The notes below the pieces were generated by a model. It searched no databases. It saw nothing but the letters and a program-made list of their open reading frames with translations, and was not told the DNA's origin. Shown here piece by piece: positions 31,711 to 32,579 of a stretch of 32,579 bases of DNA. The translations under genes were made by a program, and so were the position numbers. Where the stretch lies: positions 1 through 32,579 of the forward strand of contig CAMBMU010000024.1 of the NCBI GenBank assembly GCA_945868725.1, given 5' to 3'. The stretch comes from Spirosoma fluviale. GTDB lineage: Bacteria; Bacteroidota; Bacteroidia; Cytophagales; Cyclobacteriaceae. The first letter of the stretch is position 1. Each line of letters opens with the position of its first letter.

Positions 31711-32579
31711 ATGACTTCTTCCTTTTTCCGGCTTTTGGCTTTAGCTCCTTTTTTTTTAGTGAGTTCATGGGTTTTGGCGCAACCTGGGCAATCCTACCTT
31801 CAATTTCCAGGCGGGCCTGGTCCAGGACAGGGCAAGCACATTGTCTTGGTAGCTGGGGATGACGAATACCGATCGGAGGAGTCTATGCCCATGTTAGCCA
31901 AAATTTTATCCTCCCGTCATGGGTTTAAAACCACTGTTCTTTTCCCCATCGACCCAAGTACTGGAGATGTGGTTCCCAACTTTCAAAACAACATTCCAGG
32001 TCTGGAGCAGTTGCAAACGGCAGACTTGGTAATCCTATTGCTTCGGTTTCGGGAGCTTCCCGATGCGCAAGCCAGCTACTTGGAGGAGTACTTGTTGGCA
32101 GGGAAGCCGATTATTGGACTTCGAACGACCACACACGCGTTCGCCTATCAAAAAAATAAAACTTCTCGATTTGCAAAGTGGGATTGGATGAGTAAAGTGC
32201 CCGGATGGGAGCTAGGATTTGGGCAGCGGATTTTTGGAGAAACCTGGGTGAATCACCACGGAAATCACGGCAAGGAAGGGACAAGAGCATTAGTGGACGG
32301 CGTGAAGCAAAGCAACAATCATCCTGTGCTCCGCGGGGTCACCAATATTTGGGGACCTTCAGATGTGTATGGCATCAAGCACTTGCCCAAAGAGGCGGAG
32401 GTTTTGGTCTATGGCCAATCGACAGCTGGGATGGATGACAAGGCGCCGCTAATCTGGGAAAAGTCGGTGATGCCGATCGCTTGGACGAAAGCCTATCAGC
32501 TTGAGGGAGGTAAACCAGGAATGGCCTTTGCCTCCACCATGGGTGCTTCCTTGGACTTTCAGAGTGCAGGCTTAAGGCG
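31711..32579 (+). CDS. ThuA-like domain protein, truncated by window end
   Basis: The first 289 codons of an open frame running off the window. A signal peptide (MTSSFFRLLALAPFFLVSSWVLAQ) is followed by a ThuA/class I glutamine amidotransferase-like fold: HIVLVAGDDEYRSEESMPML (residues about 43-62), a strand-turn-strand ADLVILLLRFRELPD, and the late LIWEKSVMPIAWTKAY and AFASTMGASLDFQ segments. In Bacteroidota such secreted ThuA-type proteins are often linked to sugar utilisation, and larger ones carry extra domains downstream. Whether this one does cannot be seen. Confidence 0.8.
   Translation, partial: MTSSFFRLLALAPFFLVSSWVLAQPGQSYLQFPGGPGPGQGKHIVLVAGDDEYRSEESMPMLAKILSSRHGFKTTVLFPIDPSTGDVVPNFQNNIPGLEQLQTADLVILLLRFRELPDAQASYLEEYLLAGKPIIGLRTTTHAFAYQKNKTSRFAKWDWMSKVPGWELGFGQRIFGETWVNHHGNHGKEGTRALVDGVKQSNNHPVLRGVTNIWGPSDVYGIKHLPKEAEVLVYGQSTAGMDDKAPLIWEKSVMPIAWTKAYQLEGGKPGMAFASTMGASLDFQSAGLR

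Noticed and set aside
1..32579. CRISPR array or rRNA genes
   Set aside because: No regularly spaced identical repeats of CRISPR type and no rRNA-like sequence were seen; the only regular array is the 11-bp spacerless tandem repeat at 4493-4569.

Overview
The window looks like a chromosomal segment of a Bacteroidota bacterium, most likely order Cytophagales and close to the Algoriphagus/Cyclobacteriaceae group. The evidence is a giant secreted protein with a type IX secretion (T9SS) type B C-terminal domain beside a PorP/SprF partner gene, an ExbB-ExbD-ExbD operon, a Bacteroidota-type promoter (TTTG-N19-TAnnTTTG) in front of a tRNA, and a general lack of strong Shine-Dalgarno sites. The genus is an inference from protein style; no search was run.

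Layout. 1-1633: end of a TonB-energising ExbB/ExbD operon. 1696-5769: UMF1-type MFS transporter, bifunctional NAD(P)H-hydrate repair enzyme, an 11-bp tandem repeat, and a second MFS transporter. 5823-9526: asnS (minus) diverging from rpoN and a PAP2-like membrane protein. 9548-10770: an outer-membrane beta-barrel gene bracketed by two copies of an intergenic hairpin repeat.

10860-18158: tRNA-Arg(ACG) and a 7,219-bp integrated element bounded by 66-bp direct repeats of the tRNA 3' part. It carries a tyrosine recombinase, a 957-aa nuclease-helicase with four tryptophan-rich C-terminal repeats, a 92-aa remnant of the C-terminus of an Mrr-type restriction enzyme, a lipoprotein and one unknown protein. 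No conjugation, phage structural or replication genes are visible, so it is a small restriction/defence-type island.

18159-20798: a second accessory stretch outside the element. It holds a two-gene operon (DUF3800 RNase H-like protein plus a BECR-type RNase-like protein, joined by a TAATG overlap) bracketed by two near-identical hairpin/poly-U repeats, then a small membrane protein. This operon is my best candidate for an undescribed defence or toxin module. 20799-32579: housekeeping and surface genes: a sugar-type MFS transporter, yaaA, the T9SS type B giant protein with its divergent PorP/SprF partner, a phytanoyl-CoA dioxygenase-like enzyme, a DUF808 membrane protein and a truncated ThuA-like protein.

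The core genes are GC-richer and compact, with clear intrinsic terminators. The element, above all the helicase and Mrr remnant, is visibly AT-richer with large non-coding gaps, which fits horizontal acquisition.
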